The position numbers and the translations under genes were made by a program. This document shows, in pieces, positions 56,002 through 64,000 of a stretch of 64,000 nt of DNA. The stretch is from the NCBI GenBank assembly GCA_023415795.1, contig JAEZJG010000016.1, positions 62,001 through 126,000 on the forward strand. Reading direction: 5' to 3'. The stretch comes from Bacillota bacterium. GTDB lineage: Bacteria > Bacillota > Clostridia > Christensenellales > SZUA-584. How positions within the stretch are numbered: position 1 is the stretch's first letter; each line of letters starts with the position of its first letter. Under the pieces are notes generated by a model. That model was not told the DNA's origin. It worked only from the letters and a program-made list of their open reading frames with translations, and searched no databases.

Positions 56002-57047
56002 ATATCCACGAGCTGATGGAAGCCGCAGCCGGCAACGAGGCCTCCGACCTGCATATTACCGTCGGGCTTCCCCCCATGAACAGGGTGGGCAACGAGCTTG
56101 TTCCGTTGTTCGGTGAAAAGCTGACGCCCGATATGACCAAACAATTCGCGATGGACATCATGAACAAAAACCAGTGGGAAACCTTCATGACGTACGGCGA
56201 GATCGATTTTTCGCTGTCCATACCCGGCAAGTATCGCTATCGCATCAATGTGTTTCGTCAGCGGCAGAGCATTGCGCTTGCCATGCGCCTCATCAACTAC
56301 AATCCGCCGGATATCAATAAGCTTGGACTGCCGCCCGTCGTGAACAGTCTGTGCAGCTTAAACCGGGGGCTGATATTGGTGACAGGACCGACAGGCAGCG
56401 GTAAATCCACAACGCTGGCCTCGATGATAGACCTCATCAATTCCACACGCACCAAGCATGTGCTGACGCTGGAAGACCCGATAGAGTATCTGCACAAGCA
56501 CAAGAAGAGCATCGTCAATCAGCGCGAGATCGGCGTGGACTCCACCGACTATGCGCGGGCGCTACGCTCTGCGCTGCGTCAGGATCCCGACATCATACTG
56601 ATCGGCGAGATGCGCGACCTTGAGACCATCGGCATCGCGCTGACGGCTGCCGAAACGGGGCATCTGGTGCTGTCCACGCTGCACACCACCGGCGCGGCTC
56701 AAACCATAGACCGCATCATCGATGTGTTTCCGCCGCATCAGCAGCAGCAGATTCGCATGCAGCTTTCCATGACGCTGATGGCGGTGGTCTCTCAGCAGCT
56801 TGTGCTGAGCATTGACGGCCGGACACGCGTGGCGGCTGTGGAAACAATGCTGGCAACCTCGGCCATACGCAATCTGATCCGCGAGAACAAAGCCCACCAG
56901 ATTGCCGCCGCAATGCAGTCGTCCACCAACGCCGGCAATCAGCTGATGGACAACTCTCTGGCGTATCTTTACCGCGCCGGGAAGATATCCCGCGAGGCGG
57001 CGCTGACGTACTGCATCGACCGCAATTTTATATCGACCATGCTTTAA
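55998..57047 (+). CDS. pilT: Type IV pilus retraction ATPase PilT
   Basis: 349 aa from a GTG at 55998 that overlaps the pilB stop (GTGA), with AAAGGAG 7 bases upstream. Walker A GPTGSGKSTTLAS, Walker B DPDIILIGEMRD, His-box STLHTTGAAQTIDRIIDVFPP, and the retraction motif AIRNLIRE are present, which distinguishes PilT from PilB. It powers pilus retraction/twitching. Confidence 0.95.
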   Translation: MNIHELMEAAAGNEASDLHITVGLPPMNRVGNELVPLFGEKLTPDMTKQFAMDIMNKNQWETFMTYGEIDFSLSIPGKYRYRINVFRQRQSIALAMRLINYNPPDINKLGLPPVVNSLCSLNRGLILVTGPTGSGKSTTLASMIDLINSTRTKHVLTLEDPIEYLHKHKKSIVNQREIGVDSTDYARALRSALRQDPDIILIGEMRDLETIGIALTAAETGHLVLSTLHTTGAAQTIDRIIDVFPPHQQQQIRMQLSMTLMAVVSQQLVLSIDGRTRVAAVETMLATSAIRNLIRENKAHQIAAAMQSSTNAGNQLMDNSLAYLYRAGKISREAALTYCIDRNFISTML

Positions 57048-57062
57048 AGCGACGAAGGGGTG

Positions 57063-58272
57063 ATGACCTACGAAATATCTGTATAAGGCGGCCAACAAAG
57101 CCGGGCAGACTGTAGAGGGCGTGATTGAGGCGGCAGACAAAAAGTCCGTGGTTTTTGTGCTTCGGTCCAAATCGCTTTATCTATTGAGCCTGACGGAGTC
57201 CACTGCAAAAAGCTCCCCCGACCTTAACATCGGCTCCTCAATGCTGCCCAAGCGCAGGCTGGCGGTGTTCTGCACACAGTTTTCCAGCATACTGCATGCG
57301 GGCGTACCGCTGATTCAGGCGCTTGCCATATTGGAGGAGCAAGAAGAGCACGCGCAGTTGAAGACAATACTGCAAGCTGTGGGCGAGGATCTTCAGCGCG
57401 GACGGGGGCTGTCGGAGGCGCTGTCGCTGCACGAGCGCTATCTTCCCGCCATCATGATCCGCATGATAGAAGCAGGCGAGATGAGCGGTACGCTGGACCT
57501 TGCACTTGAACGCCTTGCCACGCATTTTGACAAGGAGTACCGCATATCCAAAAAAATACGCGGCGCAATGGCTTACCCAATACTCGTTTCAATTGTTGCT
57601 CTTCTTGTCGTGATATTGATGCTGACCTTTGTTATACCGCGCTTTGTAACCTTTTTTGAATCCGCCGGAGCAGAGTTGCCCGGCATCACCAAATTCATGC
57701 TGAACATGAGTGACTTCGTGGTTCAAAACTGGCCATATCTTCTTGTTTTCCTGCTGATCGTTATATTCGGCTTTAAGTTTTATAAGTCTACACCCGCTGG
57801 TCGGCTGGCAATTGATACCTTTAAAACAAAAGCGCCATTGGTTAAGAAATCTGTCGCCCGCATACTGGCGGCGCGTTTCAGCCGCACGATGGCAACGCTT
57901 ACCGCCACCGGCGTATCGCTCACACAGGCTTTGCGGATAACCTCCAAGGTGGTGGGCAACCGCCTGGCCGAGAACAAGCTGCTCGACATCGAGGATTCCA
58001 TCAAGCAAGGCAAGTCTCTCAACGCGTCTGTGGACGCGGCAGCGCTGTTTCCCAAAATGCTGATGCACATGACCAAAATCGGCGAAGAGGCGGGTACGCT
58101 GGATCAGATGCTTTCCAAAGCGGCGGACTATTTCGAGGAGGAAGCGGACGTTGCCATCACCCGTCTGACAACGCTGCTGCAGCCCATAATGCTCGTCATT
58201 GTGGCAGCTATCATATTGGTTGTCATGCTTTCAATACTGATGCCGATACTGACAATGTACCAAAGCATATAG
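57063..58272 (+). CDS. pilC: Type IV pilus inner-membrane platform protein PilC, irregular start
   Basis: About 400 aa expected. Two GspF domains (QFSSILHAGVPLIQALAI and FSRTMATLTATGVSLTQAL) and three hydrophobic segments (about residues 150-180, 205-230 and near the C-terminus) are visible. The homologous N-terminus (PTKYLYKAANKAGQTVEG) is encoded from 57067, but no start codon is in frame. An ATG at 57063 is followed by one extra A that shifts the frame. Either a base was inserted, or initiation occurs at ACG/another codon, or at the GTG 57121, which would lose 18 residues. The rest is intact. Confidence 0.88.
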
Positions 58273-58373
58273 TTATTTAATAAATTGCAATTTTTAGTGT
58301 TTCAATCAATAAATAAGCGTTTATAAACTTGCTAAGCGCTGAAGAAGCACCCATTTTGAAAGGAGTAACCCAT

Positions 58374-58730
58374 ATGTTCAACCTCGTTCGAAAAAATAAA
58401 AAAGGCTTTACGCTGATCGAGCTGATCGTCGTTATCGCCATTCTTGGCATTCTTGCCGCCGTCGCCATCGTCAGCTTCAGCGGAGTTGCGAATGACGCCA
58501 CCGCTAAGGTTAACGTCGCAAATGCTACAAACATGGCCACAGGAATTAATACCTTCAACGCATTGAATCCCACCGTTAAAACATTAGAAAGCAAAGGCAG
58601 CCTCACCTATTCAGCAGTCGCAACAACTGTGGGTGCCGATCTTTGGCCTCAGGGATTAACCGCTGAAGAATATGCTGCCGCGTGGGCACTGGTCAACATC
58701 AGCAACCGAGTCGCAACCGTTACCAGATAA
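58374..58730 (+). CDS. pilA: Type IV pilin / prepilin (major pilin candidate)
   Basis: 118 aa. Class III signal KNKKG|FTLIELIVVIAILGILAAVAI: cleavage after Gly11, Phe at +1, Glu at +5, then the hydrophobic N-helix. A short ~80-aa head domain follows with no cysteines, small for a pilin. AGGAG 8 bases before the ATG at 58374. It is the last gene of pilBTCA; no prepilin peptidase (pilD) is in the window. Confidence 0.93.
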   Translation: MFNLVRKNKKGFTLIELIVVIAILGILAAVAIVSFSGVANDATAKVNVANATNMATGINTFNALNPTVKTLESKGSLTYSAVATTVGADLWPQGLTAEEYAAAWALVNISNRVATVTR

Positions 58731-58774
58731 GACAGTTCATTACTTAAAAAATAACAGTCAAAGCAACGTACAAC

Positions 58775-58804
58775 AAAGCCGCGTTCCCATGGGTTCGCGG
58801 CTTT
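58775..58804. terminator. Hairpin between convergent pilA and dac genes
   Basis: AAAGCCGCG / CGCGGCTTT, 9-bp stem and 12-base loop. T-tails are weak on both sides; probably a bidirectional terminator. Confidence 0.6.
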
Positions 58805-58817
58805 ATGTTTGAATTCA

Positions 58818-60206
58818 CTATCTGATTTTGTAGCTGTAATGCGGACGCTTTCGGTTAAACCGCTTGCGCTTTCTGCGCGTCACCGTCAGCATTCGCCACA
58901 CAAGCAGCCCGATGAGAATAACCGGTATGATCAGCAGGAACAGCACACCGTTGTCCTCTTTTTTCAGCTCTTCAATGTTCATCGCCGGCATCATGCTGAC
59001 CGCCGTACCCCCTTGGGCATCCGGCTCTGCCCCGGCTTGCAGCACATCGCGCGAAGCAATCAAATTCCCCGTATAGATAGGCTCTCCCGTGGCTTCGCTT
59101 CTGTACACCACAGTGCCCAGCACCTCGCCTTTGAGAATGGGCGCTTGAAGCGTGCTGGTAAACACAGGCTCATCCGCGATGATCTTATCCGTCCCGTCCA
59201 ATATGCCCTGCGCTAACGCCTTGTCAATGGTCTGATAGGTTCCCGGGCTTTGCGGCCCTTCAAACACCAGCAGCCCGTCGCTCTCGTCGGTGGATGCGTA
59301 GTTCTCTACCTGGGCCTTCACCGGCTCTGCGGTATCCAGCAGCTGCTGAATGTCAATCGTCACGAAGTTGTTAAAGCCAAAATCGAACAATTGCTTCGCG
59401 GTTGACCAGCGCTCAATTCCCTCTGCGGATTTGTCATTGAAGATGAGGCAGATCAGGCTCATATTGTCCTTCGCAGCGGACGCCACCAGACAAGCGCCAG
59501 CTTGATCCGTTGAACCCGTCTTGCCGCCCGTCGCATAGGGATAATATGCATCCTTGTCGCTGCGCATCAGAAAATTCGTGTTTTTATAGGTCTTTGACTG
59601 CCTCTTGTTGGATTGCGGCAGCGTGCACTGCTCGTTATCCACGATCTCCATGAATGCCGGATTCTGCATGGCGTACTGCATAAGCTTGGCCATATCGGCG
59701 GCAGTCGAATAATGGTTTTCGTCGTGTTTGCCGTGCGGGCTGGTAAAGTTGGTTCCGGTCATGCCCAGCGCCTGTGCTTTGGCGTTCATCAAAGTCACAA
59801 AGCTGGCAACGTCTCCGCTCACCGTTTCCGCCACAGCTGTGGCCGCGTCGTTGCCGGAGAACATCATCATGCCAGCCAGCAGATCCCCCAAAGACACCTC
59901 TTCGCCCGTCGCCAGATCCAGCGAAGAACCGGACACACCTGCTGCCTTTTCACTGATCTTCACCTTCGTATCCAAGCTGATGCCGCTCTCCAGCGCCAGT
60001 ATGCACGTCAGTATCTTGGTGGTGCTGGCCGGTTCAATGCGTTCGTCCGCATTCTTTTCCCACAAACGCGTGCCGGACTTCGCGTCGATCAGCAGCACGG
60101 CGTGTTGCTTAACCTCGCCGGAAAATTGCGGCGCGGCAAAAGCGCTTCCCGCAAAAGCGGACAATGCGAACACAAATATAACTATTGCAGTTATGATTCT
60201 TCTCAA
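58818..60206 (-). CDS. D-alanyl-D-alanine carboxypeptidase (DacF-type PBP), copy 1
   Basis: 462-aa low-molecular-weight PBP that trims the terminal D-Ala of peptidoglycan stems. Signal peptide ending near AFA (residue ~25). Active-site S61xxK64 (PASTTK), SGN motif FSGNDAAT, and KTG motif GGKTGSTD. A DacF-like C-terminal domain and a membrane anchor (LLIIPVILIGLLVWRML) follow. The start is a TTG at 60206. The next gene is a paralogue with the same architecture. Confidence 0.94.
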   Translation of the reverse strand: MRRIITAIVIFVFALSAFAGSAFAAPQFSGEVKQHAVLLIDAKSGTRLWEKNADERIEPASTTKILTCILALESGISLDTKVKISEKAAGVSGSSLDLATGEEVSLGDLLAGMMMFSGNDAATAVAETVSGDVASFVTLMNAKAQALGMTGTNFTSPHGKHDENHYSTAADMAKLMQYAMQNPAFMEIVDNEQCTLPQSNKRQSKTYKNTNFLMRSDKDAYYPYATGGKTGSTDQAGACLVASAAKDNMSLICLIFNDKSAEGIERWSTAKQLFDFGFNNFVTIDIQQLLDTAEPVKAQVENYASTDESDGLLVFEGPQSPGTYQTIDKALAQGILDGTDKIIADEPVFTSTLQAPILKGEVLGTVVYRSEATGEPIYTGNLIASRDVLQAGAEPDAQGGTAVSMMPAMNIEELKKEDNGVLFLLIIPVILIGLLVWRMLTVTRRKRKRFNRKRPHYSYKIR

Positions 60207-60294
60207 ATCCGATTACATCTCCCACTATTGGCTTGCCCGCAGGCCTAGTTTACAACAGTATATCACAATTGGTACAAAAAGTATATTGCGTTTA

Positions 60295-61674
60295 TTAACG
60301 GCGAACGGTTCGCCTTCTGACAGCCTTACGGCGGCGCGCATAGCGGCGGCGCTTGCGCCCAATACCCATCACAACCAGTATCACCAGCATGATAAGCAGC
60401 ACCGCACCCACGCCAATCAGTATCCAGCCGATTAGACCGATGCTGTCACCCTTTGGCGAGGCAGGCTTGTCCGTACCCGCTGTCACGCTTGCACTTGGCG
60501 ATGGCTCTGCCGTCTCGCTGCCCGCCAGCGCTACATCTGCCGATGCCACCAGATTGCCCTGAAAAACCTGCTCGCCCGCATCGGTGAGGTAATTGATGAC
60601 GCCCACCGGATCGCCCGCCTTCAGCGGAGCCTGAAGCGCATCCCCGCTGTTTAGCACGACCTGCGTTTTCAGCCCCGCAGCCACCTTGTCGGCCAGCGCC
60701 TTATCCAGTGTCTGGAAGGGTTTGCCGGTGTTCACGATGTTCAGCTGCAAGGTCTCGCTGCCGGAACCCGCTCCCTGTACATTCGCTACAACAGGGTCGG
60801 TACCGTCGATGATGGACTGCACATCCACAGTCTTGTAGTTGTCAAATCCGTATTCGAACAGCTTCTTGCTCAGCGGCCAGCGTTCACTGCCGTTATACTC
60901 GTCCTTAAACACCAGGCAGATCAGGTTCATGCCGTCCTTGCTGGCAGAGGATACGAGGCAATCGCCCGCAGCCGGGGTGGAACCGGTCTTGATGCCCGTG
61001 GCGTACTTATAGTAATATTCGTTGTCGGAAAGCAGCAGCTTATTGGTGTTGGCAACCACCCATTTTTCGCTGTGCTTGTTATCGGCAGGCATGGTGTAGC
61101 TGTCTTGGCTGACAATACGCGCAAAATCCTCGTTCTGCATGGCGTAAAGCGTTAGCAAAGACATATCGCGCGCCGTTGTGTGGTGGTTGTCCACATGCAT
61201 GCCGTGAGAAACCACGAAGTTTGTGCCGGTCATCCCCAGCTCAGCCGCCTTTTGGTTCATCAGCTCAGCAAAGCCCTCTTCAGAGCCGCCAAGCGTCTCC
61301 GCCACAGCCACCGCTGCGTCGTTGCCGGATGCCAGCATCATGCCGTTGATAAGATCCTTGAAGACGACCTCTTCACCTTTTGAGACATGCAGCAGCGATC
61401 CGCCCTGCTTCGCCGCGTTGGCCGACACTGTCACAACGCTTTCCATGTCGCCCTTTTCCAGCGCAAGCAGCAGCGTCATAATTTTGGTGGTGCTCGCCGG
61501 TTCAATGGTCTCATCGGCATTCTTCTCATATAACACATCGCCCGAGGTTGCATCCAGCAGCATCACCGCATACGGCCCCACTTCGCCGTCGTAAGCGGGC
61601 GCCGCCAGCGCGGTGCTCAGAAACATCGTCAGTACCATCAATACAGCAAAACATAAAGCTGTGACTTTTTTCAA
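60295..61674 (-). CDS. D-alanyl-D-alanine carboxypeptidase (DacF-type PBP), copy 2
   Basis: 459 aa, same architecture as copy 1. Signal peptide, S61xxK64 (PASTTK), ASGNDAAVAVAE, GIKTGSTPAAG, a Pro/Ser-rich linker and a C-terminal anchor followed by a very basic tail (RRRYARRRKAVRRR). The start is a TTG at 61674 with AAAGGAG upstream. It comes first in transcription; copy 1 lies about 90 bases downstream and may be cotranscribed. Spore or vegetative use cannot be decided. Confidence 0.94.
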   Translation of the reverse strand: MKKVTALCFAVLMVLTMFLSTALAAPAYDGEVGPYAVMLLDATSGDVLYEKNADETIEPASTTKIMTLLLALEKGDMESVVTVSANAAKQGGSLLHVSKGEEVVFKDLINGMMLASGNDAAVAVAETLGGSEEGFAELMNQKAAELGMTGTNFVVSHGMHVDNHHTTARDMSLLTLYAMQNEDFARIVSQDSYTMPADNKHSEKWVVANTNKLLLSDNEYYYKYATGIKTGSTPAAGDCLVSSASKDGMNLICLVFKDEYNGSERWPLSKKLFEYGFDNYKTVDVQSIIDGTDPVVANVQGAGSGSETLQLNIVNTGKPFQTLDKALADKVAAGLKTQVVLNSGDALQAPLKAGDPVGVINYLTDAGEQVFQGNLVASADVALAGSETAEPSPSASVTAGTDKPASPKGDSIGLIGWILIGVGAVLLIMLVILVVMGIGRKRRRYARRRKAVRRRTVRR

Positions 61675-61709
61675 AATCCCGTAGCTCCTTTTTCACATAA
61701 TCAAATGCT

Positions 61710-61738
61710 AGTATAACAGCAAAAGGAGCATTTGTGAA
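61710..61738 (-). promoter_or_regulatory. Sigma-A-type promoter of the carboxypeptidase pair
   Basis: Minus strand TTCACA (61733-61738), 17-base spacer, TATACT (61710-61715), about 35 bases before the TTG start. Confidence 0.7.
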
Positions 61739-61851
61739 TGACAATATCATCGTGAACGCATTATGAATGTAAACATTTCTGGCTTAAATATATAAATATT
61801 ACCATAACGCTCATAATTGCTGGCGTTTTTTCATGCTCAGAACAAATGCGC

Positions 61852-61880
61852 TTTTCAAACCTTGTAGGGGCATGTATAAT
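61852..61880 (+). promoter_or_regulatory. Promoter of the HAD-hprK operon
   Basis: TTTTCA (61852-61857), 17-base spacer, TATAAT (61875-61880), 40 bases before the HAD ATG. Confidence 0.55.
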
Positions 61881-61919
61881 AGTCGCAAATACGGTTTTAA
61901 TTTTGCATCTGGAGGAAAA

Positions 61920-62741
61920 ATGGCATATAAGCTGATTGCGATTGATGTTGACGATACCCTGCTGACGGACAAGCTGACCATCCCAGAACGGGTGAGCAAG
62001 GCCATACGCAAGGCAATCGACAAAGGTGTTTATGTTGTGCTGTGCACCGGGCGTACGATTAAGGGAACGCAGCGTTTTTACGACGAGCTGAAGCTGGACA
62101 CGTTGTGCATCACGGCGGGCGGCGCAGAGGTGTATGACGCAGCTGGAAATATACTGTTTTCGCGCGGCGTAGACCCGGCGCTCGTCAAGCAGATACTTGA
62201 ATATGCAGAGCAGCAGAATATTCACGCTCAGGTTTACATCGGGGGCGAGCTGGTGTTCAGCAAAAGAACCAGCTACGGCGAGCTGTACGAAAGCTCATAC
62301 GGACATCCCGGCATTGTGGAGCCAAACCTGCTCAAGCTGCCGCAGATCATCACCCCCAAGGTGCTGTTCGTGATGGACGAAGACCGTGTTGCGGGCGTGA
62401 AAAAGGATGCGGAGCAGCGGTTTCCCACACTGACGATCAAGCAGTCGAAGCCGATATACATAGAATTTGCGCACCCCAGCGTCAACAAGGGCGAGGCGCT
62501 CGCCTTTGTTGCCAGCCACTACGGTATCGACAGCCGCGACGTCATCGCCGTGGGCGATACGGACATCGATGTGCCGATGCTGGAGTATGCCGGGCTGGGT
62601 GTCGCCATGGCCAATGCCATGCCGCATGTTCAGGCAGCTGCGGATGTCATCTGCCCTTCCAACGAAGAGGGCGGCGTCGCAGATGTCATCGAACAATATA
62701 TACTGGAGGAAGTCAATGAAAGTGAAGCTCAAATTCGATGA
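61920..62741 (+). CDS. Cof-type HAD-superfamily sugar-phosphate phosphatase
   Basis: 273 aa. HAD motif I IAIDVDDTLL, motif II VLCTGRT, and motif IV GDTDIDVPMLEYAGLGVAMANA, with a C2B cap between, as in YidA/Cof proteins. These dephosphorylate sugar phosphates or FMN-type substrates. The ATG at 61920 follows GGAGG by 5 bases. It overlaps hprK by 26 bases. Confidence 0.93.
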   Translation: MAYKLIAIDVDDTLLTDKLTIPERVSKAIRKAIDKGVYVVLCTGRTIKGTQRFYDELKLDTLCITAGGAEVYDAAGNILFSRGVDPALVKQILEYAEQQNIHAQVYIGGELVFSKRTSYGELYESSYGHPGIVEPNLLKLPQIITPKVLFVMDEDRVAGVKKDAEQRFPTLTIKQSKPIYIEFAHPSVNKGEALAFVASHYGIDSRDVIAVGDTDIDVPMLEYAGLGVAMANAMPHVQAAADVICPSNEEGGVADVIEQYILEEVNESEAQIR

Positions 62742-63657
62742 TCTTGTCAAAGACTTAAACCTGAGCGTCGTCTATCGGGGCGATGTGCAGCATCTGGAAA
62801 TCAACACATCAGACCTCAATCGTCCCGGCTTGCAGATGGCGGGCTTCTTCGAATACTTCGCCGTGAACCGGCTGCAGCTCTTTGGCATGGTGGAAATGAC
62901 TTATCTTCAAAACCTTGATCCGGAGCTCAAGCGTGAGCGGCTGGAAAAGTATTTCGCCAGTCTGGTTCCCTGCGTACTGATCGGGCGCAACCTGACCCCG
63001 CCGCCCGAAATGATAGAGGCCGCGAAGAAGTATAACACGCCAATACTGATGTCCGGACTCACCACCACCAAGCTGTCGCACAAAACCACAGTATACCTTG
63101 ACAGAGTGCTTGCGCCCAGCATCTCGCGCCACGCGGGGCTGATGGACGTATACGGCGTGGGCATACTGCTAATGGGCGATTCGGGCGTCGGCAAAAGCGA
63201 AACCGCATTGGAGCTTGTCAAGAGGAATCACCGTCTGGTCGCCGACGACGTGGTAGAGATCGTGAAGCTTTCGGACAACCAGCTCATCGGTCAGTCGCCG
63301 GAGGTTATCCGCCACATGATGGAGATACGCGGGCTTGGCATCATCGATGTGCGTACGCTGTACGGCATCGGCGCGGTGCTGGTCGAGAAATCCATTGAGC
63401 TGGCGGTGAATCTGGAGCTGGGAGACCCGATGAACATCGATCGTCTGGGTTTGTCCGACGAATACATCACGCTGCTGGGCGTTAAGGTTCCCATCATCAC
63501 AATACCTGTGCGCCCCGGCCGCAACCTTGCCATAATCATCGAAGTGGCCGCGATGAACTATCGCCTCAAATGCATGGGGCACATCACCGCAGAGCAGCTG
63601 GACAGCAAGCTGCTGGAGATCATCGCACCCGGGAGCACTTGCGCGAAAGGAGAATAA
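62716..63657 (+). CDS. hprK: HPr kinase/phosphorylase
   Basis: 313 aa. Phosphorylates HPr at Ser46 to drive carbon catabolite repression and removes the phosphate again. N-terminal HPrK_N domain, Walker A GDSGVGKSETALEL, HPrK signature MEIRGLGIIDVRTLYGIGAV, and the C-terminal segment VRPGRNLAIIIEVAAMN. The ATG at 62716 follows GGAGG by 6 bases within the end of the HAD gene. Its neighbours (HAD phosphatase, ROK kinase) also handle sugars. Confidence 0.97.
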   Translation: MKVKLKFDDLVKDLNLSVVYRGDVQHLEINTSDLNRPGLQMAGFFEYFAVNRLQLFGMVEMTYLQNLDPELKRERLEKYFASLVPCVLIGRNLTPPPEMIEAAKKYNTPILMSGLTTTKLSHKTTVYLDRVLAPSISRHAGLMDVYGVGILLMGDSGVGKSETALELVKRNHRLVADDVVEIVKLSDNQLIGQSPEVIRHMMEIRGLGIIDVRTLYGIGAVLVEKSIELAVNLELGDPMNIDRLGLSDEYITLLGVKVPIITIPVRPGRNLAIIIEVAAMNYRLKCMGHITAEQLDSKLLEIIAPGSTCAKGE

Positions 63658-63661
63658 CAAC

Positions 63662-64000
63662 ATGTATCTGGCTGGAATTGATTTGGGCGGCACCGCCATC
63701 AAGGCGGGGCTCGTGGACGAAAACCTGTCGCTGGTGTGCAAGACGAGCGTTCCCACCGGCGTCGGACGCAGCTATCAGGAGATTATCGCCGATATGGCGC
63801 AGGCTGTTGCCAGCGCGGCGCAGCAGGCAGGCATCGGCTTGGATGAGATAAAGAGCGTGGGAATCGGCATTCCCGGCGTAGCGAACAACGGCATTGTCAT
63901 CGCGGTGCACAACCTATACTGGTTCGACATCCCGCTGGAAGAGGAAATGAAGAAGCACATCAACGTTCCCGTTTTCATCGATAATGACGCGACCGTGGCG
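63662..64000 (+). CDS. ROK family sugar kinase, glucokinase-like (partial, 3' end cut by window)
   Basis: 113 codons visible. The N-terminal ATP-binding ROK start YLAGIDLGGTAIKAGLVDEN and the IGIPG motif are clear, with VFIDNDATVA at the edge (catalytic Asp region). Likely glucokinase: it follows hprK by 4 bases, with AAAGGAG upstream. The ROK zinc-binding and C-terminal motifs lie outside the window. Confidence 0.92.
   Translation, partial: MYLAGIDLGGTAIKAGLVDENLSLVCKTSVPTGVGRSYQEIIADMAQAVASAAQQAGIGLDEIKSVGIGIPGVANNGIVIAVHNLYWFDIPLEEEMKKHINVPVFIDNDATVA

Noticed and set aside
58818..61674. Duplication of dac genes by a mobile element
   Set aside because: No flanking repeats; divergence is high, so it looks like an old tandem duplication.

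Overview
The window comes from the chromosome of an endospore-forming Gram-positive bacterium, most likely an anaerobic member of the Clostridia. Four lines of evidence support this. Sporulation genes spo0A, spoIVB, spoIIM, dpaA/dpaB and a spoIIIE/ftsK are present. Control elements are of Firmicutes type (CIRCE, a T-box, sigma-A and sigma-H promoters, HPr kinase). Several gene orders match the Bacillus/Clostridium pattern. Pyruvate phosphate dikinase and an OLE RNA also fit an anaerobe. I see no rRNA, tRNA, CRISPR array, transposase or prophage. Most of the first 35 kb is read from the minus strand, so that is probably the leading strand here.

Regions: 1-3.6 kb holds the macromolecular synthesis operon dgt-dnaG-sigA (sigA runs off the left edge). 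A small lipoprotein gene and ppdK follow. 7.0-16.8 kb (read right to left) is pgsA, recA, OLE RNA, oapA, tlyA, nadK, argR, recN, spoIVB, spo0A, spoIIM. The 0.6-kb stretch between recA and oapA has no protein gene but a strong -10, end-to-end base pairing and a U-tract. I identify it as the OLE (ornate large extremophilic) RNA with its membrane partner OapA directly downstream. spo0A has its own sigma-H promoter. 16.8-22.8 kb is dpaA-dpaB-tepA-ftsK-rimO-pgsA. 26-28 kb carries ylxY-mlpA. These two blocks are contiguous in Bacillus subtilis; here they are split by dut and an AT-rich accessory island (22.9-25.7 kb) that contains a CruF-like membrane protein and a tandemly duplicated promoter-gene-terminator cassette of unknown function.

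28-35.4 kb carries an AhpD-like protein, a sirtuin, a DegV protein, a three-gene operon (two membrane proteins plus an M20 peptidase) and CIRCE-controlled groES-groEL. 35.6-41.2 kb (plus strand) has dCMP deaminase, a gyrase-type gyrB-gyrA pair, a multi-hairpin palindromic element and diacylglycerol kinase. 41.3-46.6 kb is a 2-oxoacid dehydrogenase operon (E2, E3 and an E1 with alpha and beta fused). 47-51.2 kb is valS-folC behind a valine T-box. 51.3-53.5 kb has a gene relic, PrsW-like and DUF3810-like membrane proteins.

54.3-58.7 kb is a compact type IV pilus operon pilB-pilT-pilC-pilA. The PilB has an N-terminal MshEN-type (c-di-GMP-binding) domain, and pilC has an odd, apparently frameshifted start. 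58.8-61.7 kb has two tandem D-Ala-D-Ala carboxypeptidase paralogues. The right end holds a Cof-type HAD phosphatase, hprK and the start of a ROK sugar kinase.
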